This document shows, piece after piece, positions 1 through 11,260 of a DNA stretch of 64,000 nucleotides; the stretch's first letter is position 1; each line of letters starts with the position of its first letter. The position numbers were made by a program, and so were the translations under genes. The stretch lies in NCBI GenBank assembly GCA_001600055.1, contig BCIV01000005.1, positions 186,001 through 250,000 on the forward strand, read 5' to 3'. This DNA is from Filobasidium wieringae. Taxonomy: Eukaryota > Basidiomycota > Tremellomycetes > Filobasidiales > Filobasidiaceae. A model generated the notes under the pieces. That model ran no database searches. It saw nothing but the letters and a program-made list of their open reading frames with translations, and was not told where the DNA came from.

Positions 1-516
1 ACTTCCTTCCCTAGGCCATTGGGGTTTGTACGTCCAGAAAGTCAGCCTTGGGCCATGAGGATCAAGATGCTCCGGTATACTGCTCGTCGGTTGTTTTTCT
101 TTCACAGAGGTGGTAGATTTGATTTCGTTCTCTGCGCATTTCTTGCACTCGTTTTGATGCATTGCTGGAGTTAGGGTGGACATGTTGCCTAGGAGCGAAC
201 CGATGGTATAAGTTTGGAGGTTGACCGATTGAGATAGTATCCTGCTCTGAATCGTTGCATCACGACGCAGGTCGACGCTTTGTTCGACAGAGCCCTGTCG
301 CCTGTCGGACCTCGAGACAGCGCGATAAACGTCATCGGGCACAAGACCTACCGCTACCCAGTCGAAATCTGGCCACCACTCAATCCAGTTTACCCCGGGT
401 GACCCTGGTTTATCACGACCCGCAATTGGTAAGAATGGGCCGAGCGTAAAACTGCTCTGATGGTATATGGTAGGTGAGGATTTCCTTATGGGGCCTGTGG
501 TGCTTGGTATCGCCAT
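1..516 (-). CDS. Unknown protein, N-terminal part, runs off the left edge
   Basis: A minus-strand frame stays open from an ATG at 516 to the window edge, 172 codons with no stop. It is therefore the 5' part of a gene that continues to the left. I do not recognise the family. The product starts MAIPSTTGPIRKSS. It has a Trp-rich stretch (IEWWPDFDWVAVGL, about residues 51-64), a Ser/Gln/Arg-rich middle, and a small Cys pair (ECKKCAENE) near residue 120. Another Trp-containing stretch (LTFWTYKPQW) lies just before the edge. No transmembrane segment or signal peptide is visible. The Cys pair could be half of a metal site, but nothing proves it. Introns upstream of the chosen ATG cannot be excluded. 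Confidence 0.5.
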   Translation of the reverse strand, partial: MAIPSTTGPIRKSSPTIYHQSSFTLGPFLPIAGRDKPGSPGVNWIEWWPDFDWVAVGLVPDDVYRAVSRSDRRQGSVEQSVDLRRDATIQSRILSQSVNLQTYTIGSLLGNMSTLTPAMHQNECKKCAENEIKSTTSVKEKQPTSSIPEHLDPHGPRLTFWTYKPQWPREGS

Positions 517-710
517 TCAATTTGCGTGATCAAGTACGAGCGATTGATAAACGAGCTAAGACATGGCGGGGGTTGTGAAGAAGATACAGTCACGATCGAC
601 ATTGTGAGAGGAAGAAGGTGGGATTACAATGACCCCAAAGAATACTTCAATTTAGAAGGTGATGGACGGAAATAGAAACATGGATAGCCGATGCCCGACC
701 GCTCGAGTCT

Positions 711-1118
711 TCAAAGCTCCCTCAGTTCCACTGCCTTCCTCAATGCCCGGAATTCCAGCAACAATTCCCTCAAGAGTACAGGCACCTCAAGATTGACCGT
801 CCTCTCTGCCTGTTCGTTTGCTTTCCTCTCGTCATTTGGGGGAAACACAACAAACATCAAGAGGCAAGCAATCAAACTGAAGAATGCGATCGCGAATATG
901 AAACAGCTCATCCAATCGATTCCCTCTCCCAGTTTTGGTGAGGTTGCAGACAAGGAAGATGGCGGATTGGGTTCTTTCTGCTTTTCGTCTGAAGAGGAGG
1001 ATAGTGAGGAGGTAGGAAGGATGGGCTTGAAGCTTTCTCTTCCAGATGACCGGGATGAGGTTAATTTAGTTAAGATATGACAGTTGTCCGCCTTGAAGAC
1101 TCACGAGTGGCTAGCCAT
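711..1118 (-). CDS. Small single-pass membrane protein, tandem paralogue A
   Basis: Two-exon gene. Exon 1 is only 14 nt (MASHS, ATG at 1118), followed by a phase-2 GT-AG intron (about 1039-1104). Exon 2 runs to the stop at 711. The product is about 115 residues: a Ser/Pro/Lys-rich N-terminus, one hydrophobic helix (MSCFIFAIAFFSLIACLLMF), then a charged C-terminal tail with the amphipathic motif VPVLLRELLLEFRALRK. No family is recognised. The neighbour at 1273-1736 has the same architecture, the same 14-nt first exon and the same tail motif, so the two look like a tandem duplication. Topology and function are unknown. The tail could be a coiled-coil or docking helix (inference). Confidence 0.6.
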
Positions 1119-1272
1119 TATGGAAGCCCTTTGAGACGAATTGGTAGGAGAGAGGTCAGTGTAACCGTTTAATGGTTCGAGTGGTGGCTAACTACGTTAC
1201 GACAACGAGGACACCCCGCAGAATTGATGCTGTGGATGCGTCTGCTAACTCGGACAATGCCGAGCGGACCGT

Positions 1273-1736
1273 CTAAAGGGATCTGCGTCTTCGTACTACT
1301 ACTATTGTATACAACCAGACAGCACCACTCCAGTAGACTCTCAACCCTTTCATCTCCCGTAACAGCTCCTCCAATAAAACAGGAACCCTCTCGTTCGCTT
1401 CTCTGTGTACCTGATCCCTCAATCTTTTTTGTTGTCCTTCTTTGCAGGAAAAGACGATCATCCAGGTCGCCGCAGCTAGACCGACCAGGCCTAGGAGGAT
1501 CAAGATAACGCTGGTTTTCACGTCTTCTGGGTCGGCTTTGGGGGCGCGGACGGGCAAGGTTAGTGGAGATGAGTCAGATGAGGCTAGTGAAGAATCATTC
1601 TGTTCTTTCTCAGGCGAGGTACTGTCTGGATTGGGCTCGGGGTCGAGTTGGACTGGTAGAAATCTGGTAGTCGATCGGATTGGGTTAGTAAACGTTTCCG
1701 GAATATGGTCGAGAATGCTTACGGCCGAGCGGACAT
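1273..1736 (-). CDS. Small single-pass membrane protein, tandem paralogue B
   Basis: Two-exon gene with a 14-nt first exon (MSARP, ATG at 1736). A phase-2 intron follows (about 1664-1722, branch-like TACTAAC, acceptor CTACCAG). The rest reads open to the stop at 1273. The product has a Pro/Ser/Asp/Glu-rich N-terminus and a hydrophobic helix (VILILLGLVGLAAATWMIVF). The tail contains VPVLLEELLREMKGLR, matching the tail of paralogue A. The last roughly 20 residues (YWSGAVWLYTIVVV then an Arg cluster) differ from A and may include a mis-read further intron. No known family recognised. The shared intron position and phase with the gene at 711-1118 is the main support for both models. Confidence 0.6.
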
Positions 1737-3264
1737 CCTTTCGACTGTTAATTTCTCTGGTTATACGAGGATCTTACGAAAATACTGGATTACTACCATC
1801 AGGTACTCATGTACTCGAATTACTCGAGCGATCATCCAGCAGACCGAGATGAGGACATGGATATGGGCGCGAGAGGTCGGTGTTTTGACGACGAATCTCG
1901 CTCGGATATCGCCGAGACGGTGTGGCAGGCCGAGGTCGGTTCAACCAATTTCATATACGACCAATGTAGCCAAGTAGCAAGTAGTAAATACAGCGCCTCT
2001 CCGATTTGAACCCCCTTTCGATTGTACTGGAGTTTGGTATGACCCAGATCGTTATTGGACAGCCGTTTTACCTGAGTAGCCGACGAGTATGTCACGTGAC
2101 CTTGATCAGTCCGGAGTATCTCGACCGGAGCCGTGTGTTTCTTGTTTCATGTCTCACGATCTGAAGCATTATTTGAGAGATTAACGAAATTCTCAATTTC
2201 TGTGCATCGAGTTCAATCCTTGAAGTTCACGTACGTAAAATTTCGTGTAACATCCTTGTCGATAATGAACATCAAGCAATTCTTCGAGGACGGCCAACAT
2301 GTATTTCAGCTGCAAAAAAAGAAGTCTATCTCTGCCGATACTGGCGCAGTATCAATCAACTCGAATGGAGGCAATCAATTCTACTTTAGTCGTCATTTTA
2401 GTAACATGCACATCTACCCCTAATGATTTTCAAGCGGCTATTGCTTCATCGTGCATCTCCACCACAATCGAAACACCTACACCTCTTAGGGTTCGCGTCA
2501 TTCGTCAGAGGCAAGTCCCCAAACAAACATCTTCATAGCCCTCCACAACACTGACTTATGTTCATTTCTTCTTGTACAACCACTCCACACTATAGTCAAA
2601 TTCACTCGACTTCGGCGAAGAGTGAGAGCTTTTTTCTTTGGTGCTCTCTGGGCATGGGATGTACACTCGCGATTGTACTGAGTACTTCCGTTTTAGGCTC
2701 GGAAGATAGGGTTGGATCTCGATTGTTCACTATATGGGTTGATTGTTTTGAATTCCGTATGTATAATGATTGGTCCATCTAAGTGTACTGTTTATGGCGT
2801 TACCAACTCTATTGAACTTATGAATCTCTGTTCATCTGTATGGCTCGGAAGGACCGCGCAATATTTGGGTGGCGAGGCAAGGTACCAAGGTCGAGTACAA
2901 ATCCCGAGAATGAGAATTGATTTCAAGGAAAAGCGATTGATGGTGTGAAGTCCTACGGGGCGAGCAGTGCGCCGGCTTGAGGTTCCATGTCGTCAGCTAG
3001 CAGGTGCTCCATTCGTCTTCGGCACAGTAGCGCAGACTAGCGCGGCCTACCGCCTTTAGCGCCTTTATCTCGTATTCGAAACCTGTCACCAAGCTTTAGG
3101 AGATCCCCGACCGGCTCGACAAATGGCCGAGCTGATCATGGCTATGAAGATGTGGAGCTACGGATTTTGTACAAATACCAGGTGGTTGAGGTGTTCTTGG
3201 CGCGAAGCCTCCTTGCCAAGAATCGTGTAGGATCGAATATTAGCATTGATGAAACACTCTGAAG
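1737..3264. other. Intergenic, no gene supported
   Basis: Only short ORFs without motifs, good starts or matching splice signals were seen on either strand. The minus frame at 1832-2095 is open but has no recognisable content. The stretch holds the upstream region of paralogue B and the promoter of the MARVEL-like gene that starts at 3265. Confidence 0.5.
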
Positions 3265-4090
3265 ATGGCTCCGAACGTGTGTCGGTTTGCGACCTACAAC
3301 TTGGTTGGTTTGGAAGTTATTGATACGTTTTGTGACCTGATGTCTAGGATAAACAAATCAGAACGGGACAACCCATACTAGCCGGTACGTTTCTTGTCTT
3401 CGCGATCATCGAGGGGGGCATCACATCATGGCTCGGTACGTTCCATTTCAAGTTTCCAGCCACGGACCTGCCTGACTCTAGTTCATAGTCTCACAGTTCA
3501 ACTCGTGGGTCAAAAGACTGGCTTTCGTTCCCTTTTGTCTAAGGCGATTGAGACAGATCGCGATTATAGGCACCATAACTCACCCAACAAGTCGATCAGC
3601 GACAGGACGAGGTTCCTGGTATTCGTATCATGGTGGACGGTTGTTTTCGCAACAGTCTTCCTGCTCGCGTATCTATCGAAGAAGATGACGAGATTGACTA
3701 GTATCGGCGGAACTTCTCTGATCTTGTTTCCAACGTATGTTCAATAATTTCCCCAACATCATGATTGATACCTGGTTCTCATAATCGACACGGTCTGCTA
3801 TTTCATCCTCGTACCTTCTGCGATCACGACTATTGGATCGCTTCGACTTTCGACGTAGCTGGGTCTTTTGGCTAGCCGGAACGGCAGCCCTTACTTATTC
3901 CCTAAATCATCAAGGAGGTTGTTACGAAAGGAGCTTCCCTTATTGCAACCAATTGATTGCCGTACAGGCGTTCGGATGGCTCAATCTTTTTATCGCATCG
4001 GCCATCGGAGTTGCGGTCTTTGTCCTAGCTACGAATCTGATGCGGAGAGGCGGGCAAGGGTGGGCCAGCAGCTTCACGCCTTTCTCGTGA
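3265..4090 (+). CDS. MARVEL-domain-like four-helix membrane protein
   Basis: Multi-exon gene with a probable start at 3265 (MAPNVCRFATYNL). A first membrane helix (TFLVFAIIEGGITSWL) comes after an intron ending near 3348. The second is FLVFVSWWTVVFATVFLLAYL at about 3621-3690. The third forms across a long intron (about 3735-3858) as LILFPT joined to WVFWLAGTAALT. The last is LNLFIASAIGVAVFVLATNL, before the stop at 4090. The W-F-W-L-A...A-A-L-T block followed by C....YCNQL-A..AF.W matches the second half of basidiomycete MARVEL-domain proteins, which sit in the plasma membrane or at membrane-apposition sites. The small intron around 3540-3572 was not resolved in phase. The exact role is unknown. 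Confidence 0.6.
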
Positions 4091-4570
4091 GGCATGAGTC
4101 AGACCGGCAGTAGTGTCCGTTTGGACGAGGATAAGTGTTGTCGAATTGCTTTGTAACCGATGCTGAGAACTCCAGTCGATGATGTTTGCATGTAATGATA
4201 ATTTGATATGCCAGTGCAGACGAAGCCCTTGCAAGCTGTTCCGCACGGGATGCTCGACGGAACTTGGACGACGAGTAGCAGGTGTGTTTCCTTCTGTACA
4301 CAAAGGAATAAACGGCCTAGCATGGCCCATGGCCGGAGCAGTTGGTCCAGCTTCTTCCCCGTATCATGACATTCACGACGTAAGAAAAGGGCATTGATAA
4401 ATTGATAAGCCATCTTTAAAATATCCATGACGTGGCAATCAAGTGAATAAGTACGGTACGCACTTAGTACAACGAATGTTGTCTTGCCTAGCTGTCTTCT
4501 GGCTTGTTTAGCTTAATCCCGTAACCTGAGGCGGAGAATCCAGAGTACAAAATTCTTGGGTCAGGAAACC
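4091..4570. other. Intergenic between MARVEL-like and GNAT genes
   Basis: Minus-strand ORFs here (4025-4428) have no family features and overlap the 3' end of the MARVEL-like gene. I treat them as chance frames. The stretch probably holds the 3' UTR of one gene and the promoter of the next. Confidence 0.5.
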
Positions 4571-5517
4571 ATGACTACGATATACTACAACGATTACTCT
4601 ATCCCGATCCCTTCAGAGCCTAGGGAAACCTACCGAACAGCGCATATACAAACTCCTGCAGAGAAGTACAACCTCAACTTTATGTTTGGTCCAGTCCGAG
4701 ACTTGGAATCTCGTTACATTCGGTTAGAGCCAATCATAGTGAGTCTGCCGTCTGTCGAACGGTACAGGTGTGAGGTTCTACTGGATCTGCATAGCCTTCT
4801 CGTCACGCCCAAGCGTTTCTATGCGGAAGTCAGGATCCCGTGATCCAATCGAACTATACGGTCAATGATATAGGTGACGTGCTAGATTACCTTGAATGGA
4901 GTAGACGAGATGAAGTAAGCTGCTCGTTTTTACCATAACGATCAAGCTGATTGGAGAGGAAATAGCGAGTGATCTTGTTCGCCATCCTAGCTCATCCTTC
5001 ACTCCTTTCATCTTCAGCCCCAACATGGTCCTTAACCTCCGAACCCTCTTCTTCCTGGTCATTCTCGGGAATCATAGGTCTCTTCCATTCCAACCTTTCT
5101 CCTCCATGCGCCGATTTGGGTATCTATCTCTGGTCACACGCAAGAGGAAGAGGGATTTCTGACCAAGCTTTAGCTCTTATGATCAAATGGGGTTTGAGCC
5201 CGTCTGATCCCACCAAGAACGACCACGGACTAGGTTTAGATTGGTTGAAATACGCTACGGACAAGAACAACAGCTTCTCTCGAGGTCTGGCAGGACGGTT
5301 GGGGATTAGAGAATACCAACCGAGTCAGACCGAGAGTGACAAGAACGCAAATCCTGGTAAGTTCCTCTCCATCCCAAATCATCATTCCAGAGCTTTATTT
5401 TGGGCAGATGCTTCGTTTCCGATAGAAATAACCACTGCGCCTTCCGATTGGACCGGTCTGATCACAAGACAAGATTGGGAAGGACGGGTCCGATCACCTA
5501 TCAATGAAACCTCATAA
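4571..5517 (+). CDS. GNAT-family N-acyltransferase
   Basis: Three exons: 4571-4739, about 4797-4916 and about 4967-5517. Joined, they give the order seen in RimJ/fungal GNAT proteins. The start of the domain is the strand ESRYIRLEPI, continued after the intron by PSRHAQAFL. Next come the helix DVLDYLEWSRRDE, the strand RVILFAIL, and the core GIIGLFHSNL and ADLGIYLWS. Last is the acetyl-CoA pyrophosphate loop HARGRGIS followed by the helix ALALMIKWGL. Such enzymes transfer an acyl group from acyl-CoA to an amine; the substrate cannot be told from sequence. The start was chosen at the ATG (MTTIYYNDYS). The GTAAG at 5357 is not a used donor, because the frame is open through it to the stop. Confidence 0.75.
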
Positions 5518-5857
5518 GGACAAAGAGGTTCTTGAACAATCAATGTTACTAGGGTGGAGGACGTTCGCCATTCCTTAGTGGTTTATGTCATCTGTGATTC
5601 ACCGTTTCCTAACTCGACACGAAAGAGTATTTGGGCAGGAACGCGTTTTCACAAGGAAGGCCAATCCCCCTGTACTCAGCTGAACGCCCACCGTGTGTTG
5701 ATTCACTGCTCAGTGAAGCCGACGGCCTCATATTGCACTGGAGGAATCACGGACAGGTCGCTTCGTTGTGATAGATAGAGGCAAACCAACCAATTGACAC
5801 ACTTATGCTTTCAATTTGTATTGTCCTGCTCTATACATCTACACCACATATGCCTGT
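5518..5857. other. Convergent intergenic region
   Basis: Lies between the 3' ends of the GNAT gene (plus) and STT3 (minus). No coding signal was seen; it should hold two 3' UTRs and polyadenylation signals. Confidence 0.55.
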
Positions 5858-8800
5858 CTATACCTTGGTCTTTGCAGTATTCAAGGCAGAACGACCCTTC
5901 CGTAGTTTTGTACCAGAATTGAAGGCAGTAGCATCAGGCAATCCTCGCCCAATGTCATCTTCTTTCTTGACAGCATAGATTCGTACGAGCCAGTTCTCGG
6001 AAGTGAATGCTTCCTCTGCGGAAGCGGAAATTAGCACTTTAGTCCTTTATTCGAATCGAGCGTGAACAGCTCGACTTACCAATGGTGTTGAGCACGATAG
6101 GCGTGTTGGGAATGACTTGTCCACGGACACGGTCATGGGCGGGTGTTCCACCATAGATCTCAGGGAACCTACAGAAGGTCAAAGGCTCAGTGCATGACGA
6201 CATCTATCGGGTGCGTTCTGCAATCTTACCTATAGTAAGACATCTTGTACATGAGACTGTTCTTCATGGTAGGTGAACTGGAAAGACAGCGGCTCAGTGT
6301 ATGGACCCGTCAAGTAGTCACGGCGAAGCAAGCACTCACGCCTGGGCATCGACCTTGTATTCCCCTCTTTGCGTGAAGTAATTCGGTTCACGAATTTCCT
6401 CTGGCCAGATACCTTGCGAGATCCTGACCATCCACAAAAATTTGTTGATGTCATCGCTGTATGTAGGACTCGATTAGCTCGAACGTGACTGGACAGGGTC
6501 CGTCTAAAGATCTCACCCAGAATACCCTAGAAGTCCTCCAAATATGACCAGCAAATAGTCAACGTCGTGCTTCCTCAAAATCGGATAAGCGTTCTCTTCG
6601 TTCGTTGCCATGATCTTTCCGACCGTAGCGATATGAGCTGACAGACACGAACAAACGACATCAGCAATCCGCTTCTCTCTACCAGGAGACATGACACTTG
6701 TGTAAACTTACTGTTGTTCCAGGTGTCTAGTGGAAACGCAATGATAGCACTGATTAATGGTGTTCCAAGGCGTAGATCAAAGATATCTCGACTCACTATT
6801 GTCAACCAAGGTCGTTCGGTTGCTGAAACCTGTCGTAAATTTGATTGTTAGGACGCGTTTCAGGGCCAATCATGGCATGCGAGCGGACTCACCTGCAATC
6901 TGGTAACCATAATCCCACCAAGAAGCAATCACGGCATCCTCCTTAGTATTCTCGTTCAGCCACTTATAAGCGGCTCGGAAGTCGTCGATTACGTTGGTGC
7001 TTCCATCCCGGTTGTTTGTGGACAAAACGACAGAGGGGGAAGAGTAGGCGTTCGAGGTGACCCAGGTGGAATGCTTGACGAACATGACGAGCGCAGCGAA
7101 GAGAGGTCCGAGAACGACCAGTCTGGTATCCCAAGAGTAAATTCCGGTTTTGGTGCTAGTTAAAGCTCGGCTAGTTGGCTTGGGAGCGGCGGATACAGCC
7201 TTAGAAGTCTTCTTATCAGTAACCTCCTCGGTTTCTTCTTCAACAGCTTCGGTGGGTCCAGGGAGATCGAGATCGACATCAGGAATGTTAGGGTCGATGT
7301 AAGCCGACAACATCTTTGAGAAAGCCATAGCCGCAGTCACACTGTGCAGCCACAAAGACTATCAGCCTGCATCCAACGCTCAGTTGCAAGCTGGAAATCA
7401 AGGTCGACTCACCAAACAATAGGGGTAATGACCAACATCAATCTGACCATAACTCCAGCAAAGTACGAGCTCAAAACAGCGTAGATGATAATGAACAGAT
7501 GCTCATCCCTCAATTCTTGGAAGCAAAGCCATACTCCCGCAGGGAACAGGAAGATGAGCCAAGTCAAGTCGAAGTAGAAAGAGGGCCAGGCGGTAGGTTG
7601 GTGTTCCGAAACAGAGGCAATGATCGGGACTGTTATAGGGGCTTCAGCTCGACTTCCCGTTGACAAGGCACCTAAAAACGACTCACTATGGATTTTAGCG
7701 TACCCAGTGTCCCAGAGGGAATAGAACCTTCCGCTCCAAGGAGCGATCCATCCGCTTGTCGTCAAGAGCACCAAGACGACGAAGGCAGCGGTGAATGCCA
7801 CGACGACGAAGGAGATGAGCAGGGACTTGAATTGCTTGTCCGGTACCAATCTTCGTACGATCTCGACGAAAGCGACGAGTTGAATAAGACCAAACACACC
7901 TGAAAGAGAGGACGAGGGGTTTAGTCGACTGAGGGAGACCGTAGACCCGGAATCCGAAGAACTCACCGAGAGCGGCCATATGTTCACTAGTCCTTACAGG
8001 CAAGAACCCGACAAAAGGAACCTGCATACTGGCCAACGTTCCGATAACGTACCAACTAGAGTAAGCTGTATAGATCCTATTATTGAACCTTCCCATCAAG
8101 ACCAGCACAAACACATGAAGCGGGATCATGTTGGTGATGAAGACGTATCCTCCCCAAGCAGCTACCATCCATCCGTAGAACATAGCAGCAAGAGTCCCGT
8201 ATGCGGCCGAACCGGTTTTAAGAGCTTTGATCCAGAGGTAAAAGGTGAACATGAGGAGGAAGATGGCGATGGCTTCGTTATCGTAAGAACCAGCTACGGA
8301 ACGGGAAATGTATCCTGGAACGATTCCGATGAAGGCGGCGGCGAGTAGCCCAGTACTAGCATCGGCCATCTCACAAGTGAACCTAGATGTCTCTTCACCT
8401 CAGCTCTTGATTCTATGATGACCTGCCTATATCTTTCTCGACAACTTACAAATAAGTAGCCCAAGCAGTCAGACCCGCAAACGCAGGAGCAAGCATAACA
8501 CAGACCTCCCTGATATCCACGGGGAAGTTCAAGTACCTAAGGGTGTTATGAATGATTCCTGCAGTAACCATTAGACCAGGGTAGATGGTTCCTCCTACGA
8601 CACGACCAAGGGGGTACCATGCGGTTGGGTCGAACCAGTTCCAGAATTCCTGTATAGGAAGACGAGTGGTAGATTAGATGAGGGCCTGAAGGTTGGGACG
8701 GCGGGACGTACATAGAATCCTTGTTCTACTAGTACTTTAGAAGCTCGGCTATTAAGGGTGAACACGACGAGGTCAGAGGTTGAAAGGGAGGCCTCTTAAA

Positions 8801-9082
8801 AGGGCTAGGTATTTACAAGTTGAACCAAGGGTCGCTGCGAGATGACAAGCAAGGTCAGCTTTTACATTCGGTATAGGCGACGGACTCTCACGCAGAAACT
8901 CACAACTCGTGAATGATACTCTCGAATCTGATGACAGCGAACAATCGACTTGCGACCGCTGCTGCGGAGATGAGGGCGAGGATGGTGAATCGTAATAGAG
9001 CCGAGGTATTTATCAAGGTCGCCTTGCTAACCCTTAAAGGGTTAGGGTACGCCGTTTTCCCGACTGATGCAGTCGCAGACAT
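5858..9082 (-). CDS. STT3: Oligosaccharyltransferase catalytic subunit STT3
   Basis: STT3 moves the lipid-linked glycan to Asn in N-X-S/T sequons in the ER lumen. Many short exons join into a polytopic protein. The N-terminus is cytosolic (start ATG at 9082). The first loop contains EFDPWFN, the DXD-like region, built across the first intron. A long run of hydrophobic helices follows, including [13 protein letters not shown]. The luminal catalytic signature [10 protein letters not shown] is at about 6890-6930, and the C-terminus ends with a Lys-rich tail ([10 protein letters not shown], stop at 5858). A cytosolic-looking acidic linker ([14 protein letters not shown]) lies just before the last helices. 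The gene is divergent from LSM7 across about 240 bp. Its length and motifs fit a functional single-copy STT3. Confidence 0.93.
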
Positions 9083-9324
9083 GACGAGGCTGATTCCTCT
9101 TCGGTGCTTGTCGTTTTTGGGATGTGAACAGGTCGAAGAGGAAATGAGAATGAGGATGATATCATGTCCAGCTCACCGAGTTGCTACAGCTGAGCGATAT
9201 CATCACGGTTCGCGCGCAGTCTCACCTCAATTTCAGGTCGATAACTTCTGAAGATTCGATCATCAATCGAATGATGCTCATTCAGACTCAACTCGATCGT
9301 CTAAACGAATCAGCAAAGCACAAT
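9083..9324. promoter_or_regulatory. Shared divergent promoter of STT3 and LSM7
   Basis: The two start codons (9082 minus, 9325 plus) are separated by 242 bp. This segment must therefore carry the promoters and 5' UTRs of both genes. No specific factor site was identified. Confidence 0.5.
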
Positions 9325-10016
9325 ATGTCAGGCAGAGTAAGCGTAGCACTCTCAGCTATCCCGTTTGCGCTCGCTGACTTTACTCCCTTTAACCTAACTT
9401 GAATAGGGACAACCCCGAGGTTCAGGTCGAGGCTCAGGCGCACCAAGAGGAGGAGGTCCTAGCACTCGAGGCCGCGGTGGATCCAACGCTCCAGGTGGAG
9501 AGAGACAGAAGAAGGAGGCTATCTTAAATTTGGAAAAGTACCAAGATAAAGAGATTCGAGTGAAATTCCAAGGTGGACGGGAAGGTATGTCTTGAATCGT
9601 TTGACAGGGTTTGGAACGTTGCCTACAAATGATTCAAATTCCTGACTCATACCTTTGTGGCTTATCAGTTATCGGAATCATGAAGGGATACGATGCCCTG
9701 CAAAATTTGGTGCTCGACGACGTTCGGGAAGAAAGCACCGGTACGTTGTTCCCAGCAACTCCAGCGCCCGTGCTCAACTGAACCTTCCCATCCTCCTTAC
9801 CCATTTCTACCTTTGTCGAGAGCAGAAGGCCGACCAGAACGTAAATTAGGATTGGTAGTACTAAGAGGCCCACAGATCATCCTTATTAGCCCTACCGATG
9901 GTTACGAAGGTGAGCTTTCCATCTACCTTTTTCTTATCCCGCTTTACGATTCCTGCAACTTAACTGCTCCTACTTCTTCTACAGAAATCTCTAACCCTTT
10001 CGCTCAAGCTGAATAA
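9325..10016 (+). CDS. LSM7: U6 snRNA-associated Sm-like protein LSm7
   Basis: LSm7 is part of the Lsm2-8 ring on U6 snRNA (splicing) and the Lsm1-7 ring (5'-3' mRNA decay). Exon 1 is very short (MSGR, ATG at 9325). Exon 2 encodes an Arg/Gly-rich N-terminus (RGSGRGSGAPRGGG) and the Sm1 motif (ILNLEKYQDKEIRVKFQGGRE). Exon 3 gives VIGIMKGYDALQNLVLDD. Later exons give the Sm2 motif (KLGLVVLRGPQIILISP) and the tail EISNPFAQAE, stop at 10016. The Arg/Gly-rich leader is longer than in budding yeast but is common in fungi. At least four introns are needed to join the frames. Confidence 0.9.
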
Positions 10017-11260
10017 ATGAGGGTGGATGTAAGGAGCTGACGAATAAATTACTGGACCTTCGTAATGATCAAAAGACGCATGTACCAATACGATGCAATC
10101 AATCGAACATGAGCCCAAGTCTGACTCAAGTGGTTCCATGAGGCGTACGAGTGGAATATAAGCCGGTGTCAATAGATGAGGGGCTAGTAAAGTAGTATCT
10201 CATTATGAGCGGAGGTTCAAAAAGAAGGTAGAGACGACGGGATGGCAGAGAAAGACGAAAAAGGGGAGAAAGAAAGGGAGAAAGAAGGGAAGAAGGGAGT
10301 GAAGGAGCCTGTGGTGAGCCGTCGTGGCGGGCACAAGTATTCAACCGGCGAGAAGTGCGCATGCGGACAGTGTATATCCTCTGCTGGTCTTGACAGCAGA
10401 AGGGACTAGGATCTGATTGTTTTCATATATTCCGTAGAGTCCTCCAACCCAGAAGATAGAGCTGCTTTAGTCTGTATAGGAATCAACTTCTGTCGCAACT
10501 CGTCTGATAGAACATAGTTGTCAAGATGTCTCTTCAAAGTAAACTCCCTACTGAAGAACAGCCGTTCCTAAAGCTTGACAAGCGTTGATAACCATTCTAC
10601 TCTCCTCTGTACGTCCCCAAGCATCAAGAGCATCCTTCGTGTTTGATCCTTCCCTCATGTAGAGAAGCGAGTTGGAGATCTCCTATCCAATAAGGATCCT
10701 TGTTGACCCCTCAAGCGGCACGATCCTTTTGATCAATGAGTATAATGGGCCAGATTCCAGCATTTCCTGCATACTTGCGCGCCTTGAACCCTCCATCTGG
10801 TTGGGTCCCAGCGTCAAACATCTGCTTGTGTACCCCTTGGCACCCTTTCTTTAGGCTAACGGCCAGAAGGCACAGGCATGTTGTTCGGGTGCCCACTTCA
10901 CATCCAGTGAGCTGAGAATGAGGTACGCAATCGCGGAACCCAGACGTGAAGAGTTTAATGCGCATAAGGATATACGTATTGATCACACTAAAGATATAGT
11001 CGAGGTTCCCAATAACATGAATATACAAAACATGCGAGCGAAGAGATATAGAGGGTCGTTAATTGCATCATAAGGTATAAGCTGGGTATGCAAAGCTCGC
11101 AAGCTGGCGAGGGAAATAAAGAGGTGAATCCAAAGTCGAAGAGATCGAAGGTTGAGCACGCGCCACGGAAATATAAGGAGTTTGAAGAGGTTGGTATGGT
11201 CTACTTGCGTTTCGTGAAGAGCTACGGCAAGAGAACCGGAAGTCAGGCGAAGACCTCAAC
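10017..11260. other. Intergenic stretch with a possible minus-strand gene fragment
   Basis: No confident gene. On the minus strand two frames look protein-like. One (about 10680-10850) reads MQEMLESGPLYSLIKRI. The other (about 10548-10674) reads NSLLYMREGSNTKDALDAW and ends TAVLQ at a stop. A 40-nt GT-AG intron would join them in phase. Upstream exons and a start could not be assigned and no family is recognised. The rest of the stretch is AT-neutral with a purine-rich run at 10255-10300. Confidence 0.3.

Noticed and set aside
1985..2080. Possible minus-strand tRNA with a B-box-like GGTTCAAATC
   Set aside because: No A box, no pairing acceptor or anticodon stem could be drawn.
5357..5391. 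Possible 34-nt intron in the GNAT gene
   Set aside because: Removing it shifts the frame, while reading through stays open to a stop at 5517.
7695..8369. Minus frame of 224 codons taken as a separate protein
   Set aside because: Its first part is STT3 sequence, but it runs through an intron into an out-of-phase tail; it is part of STT3, not an extra gene.
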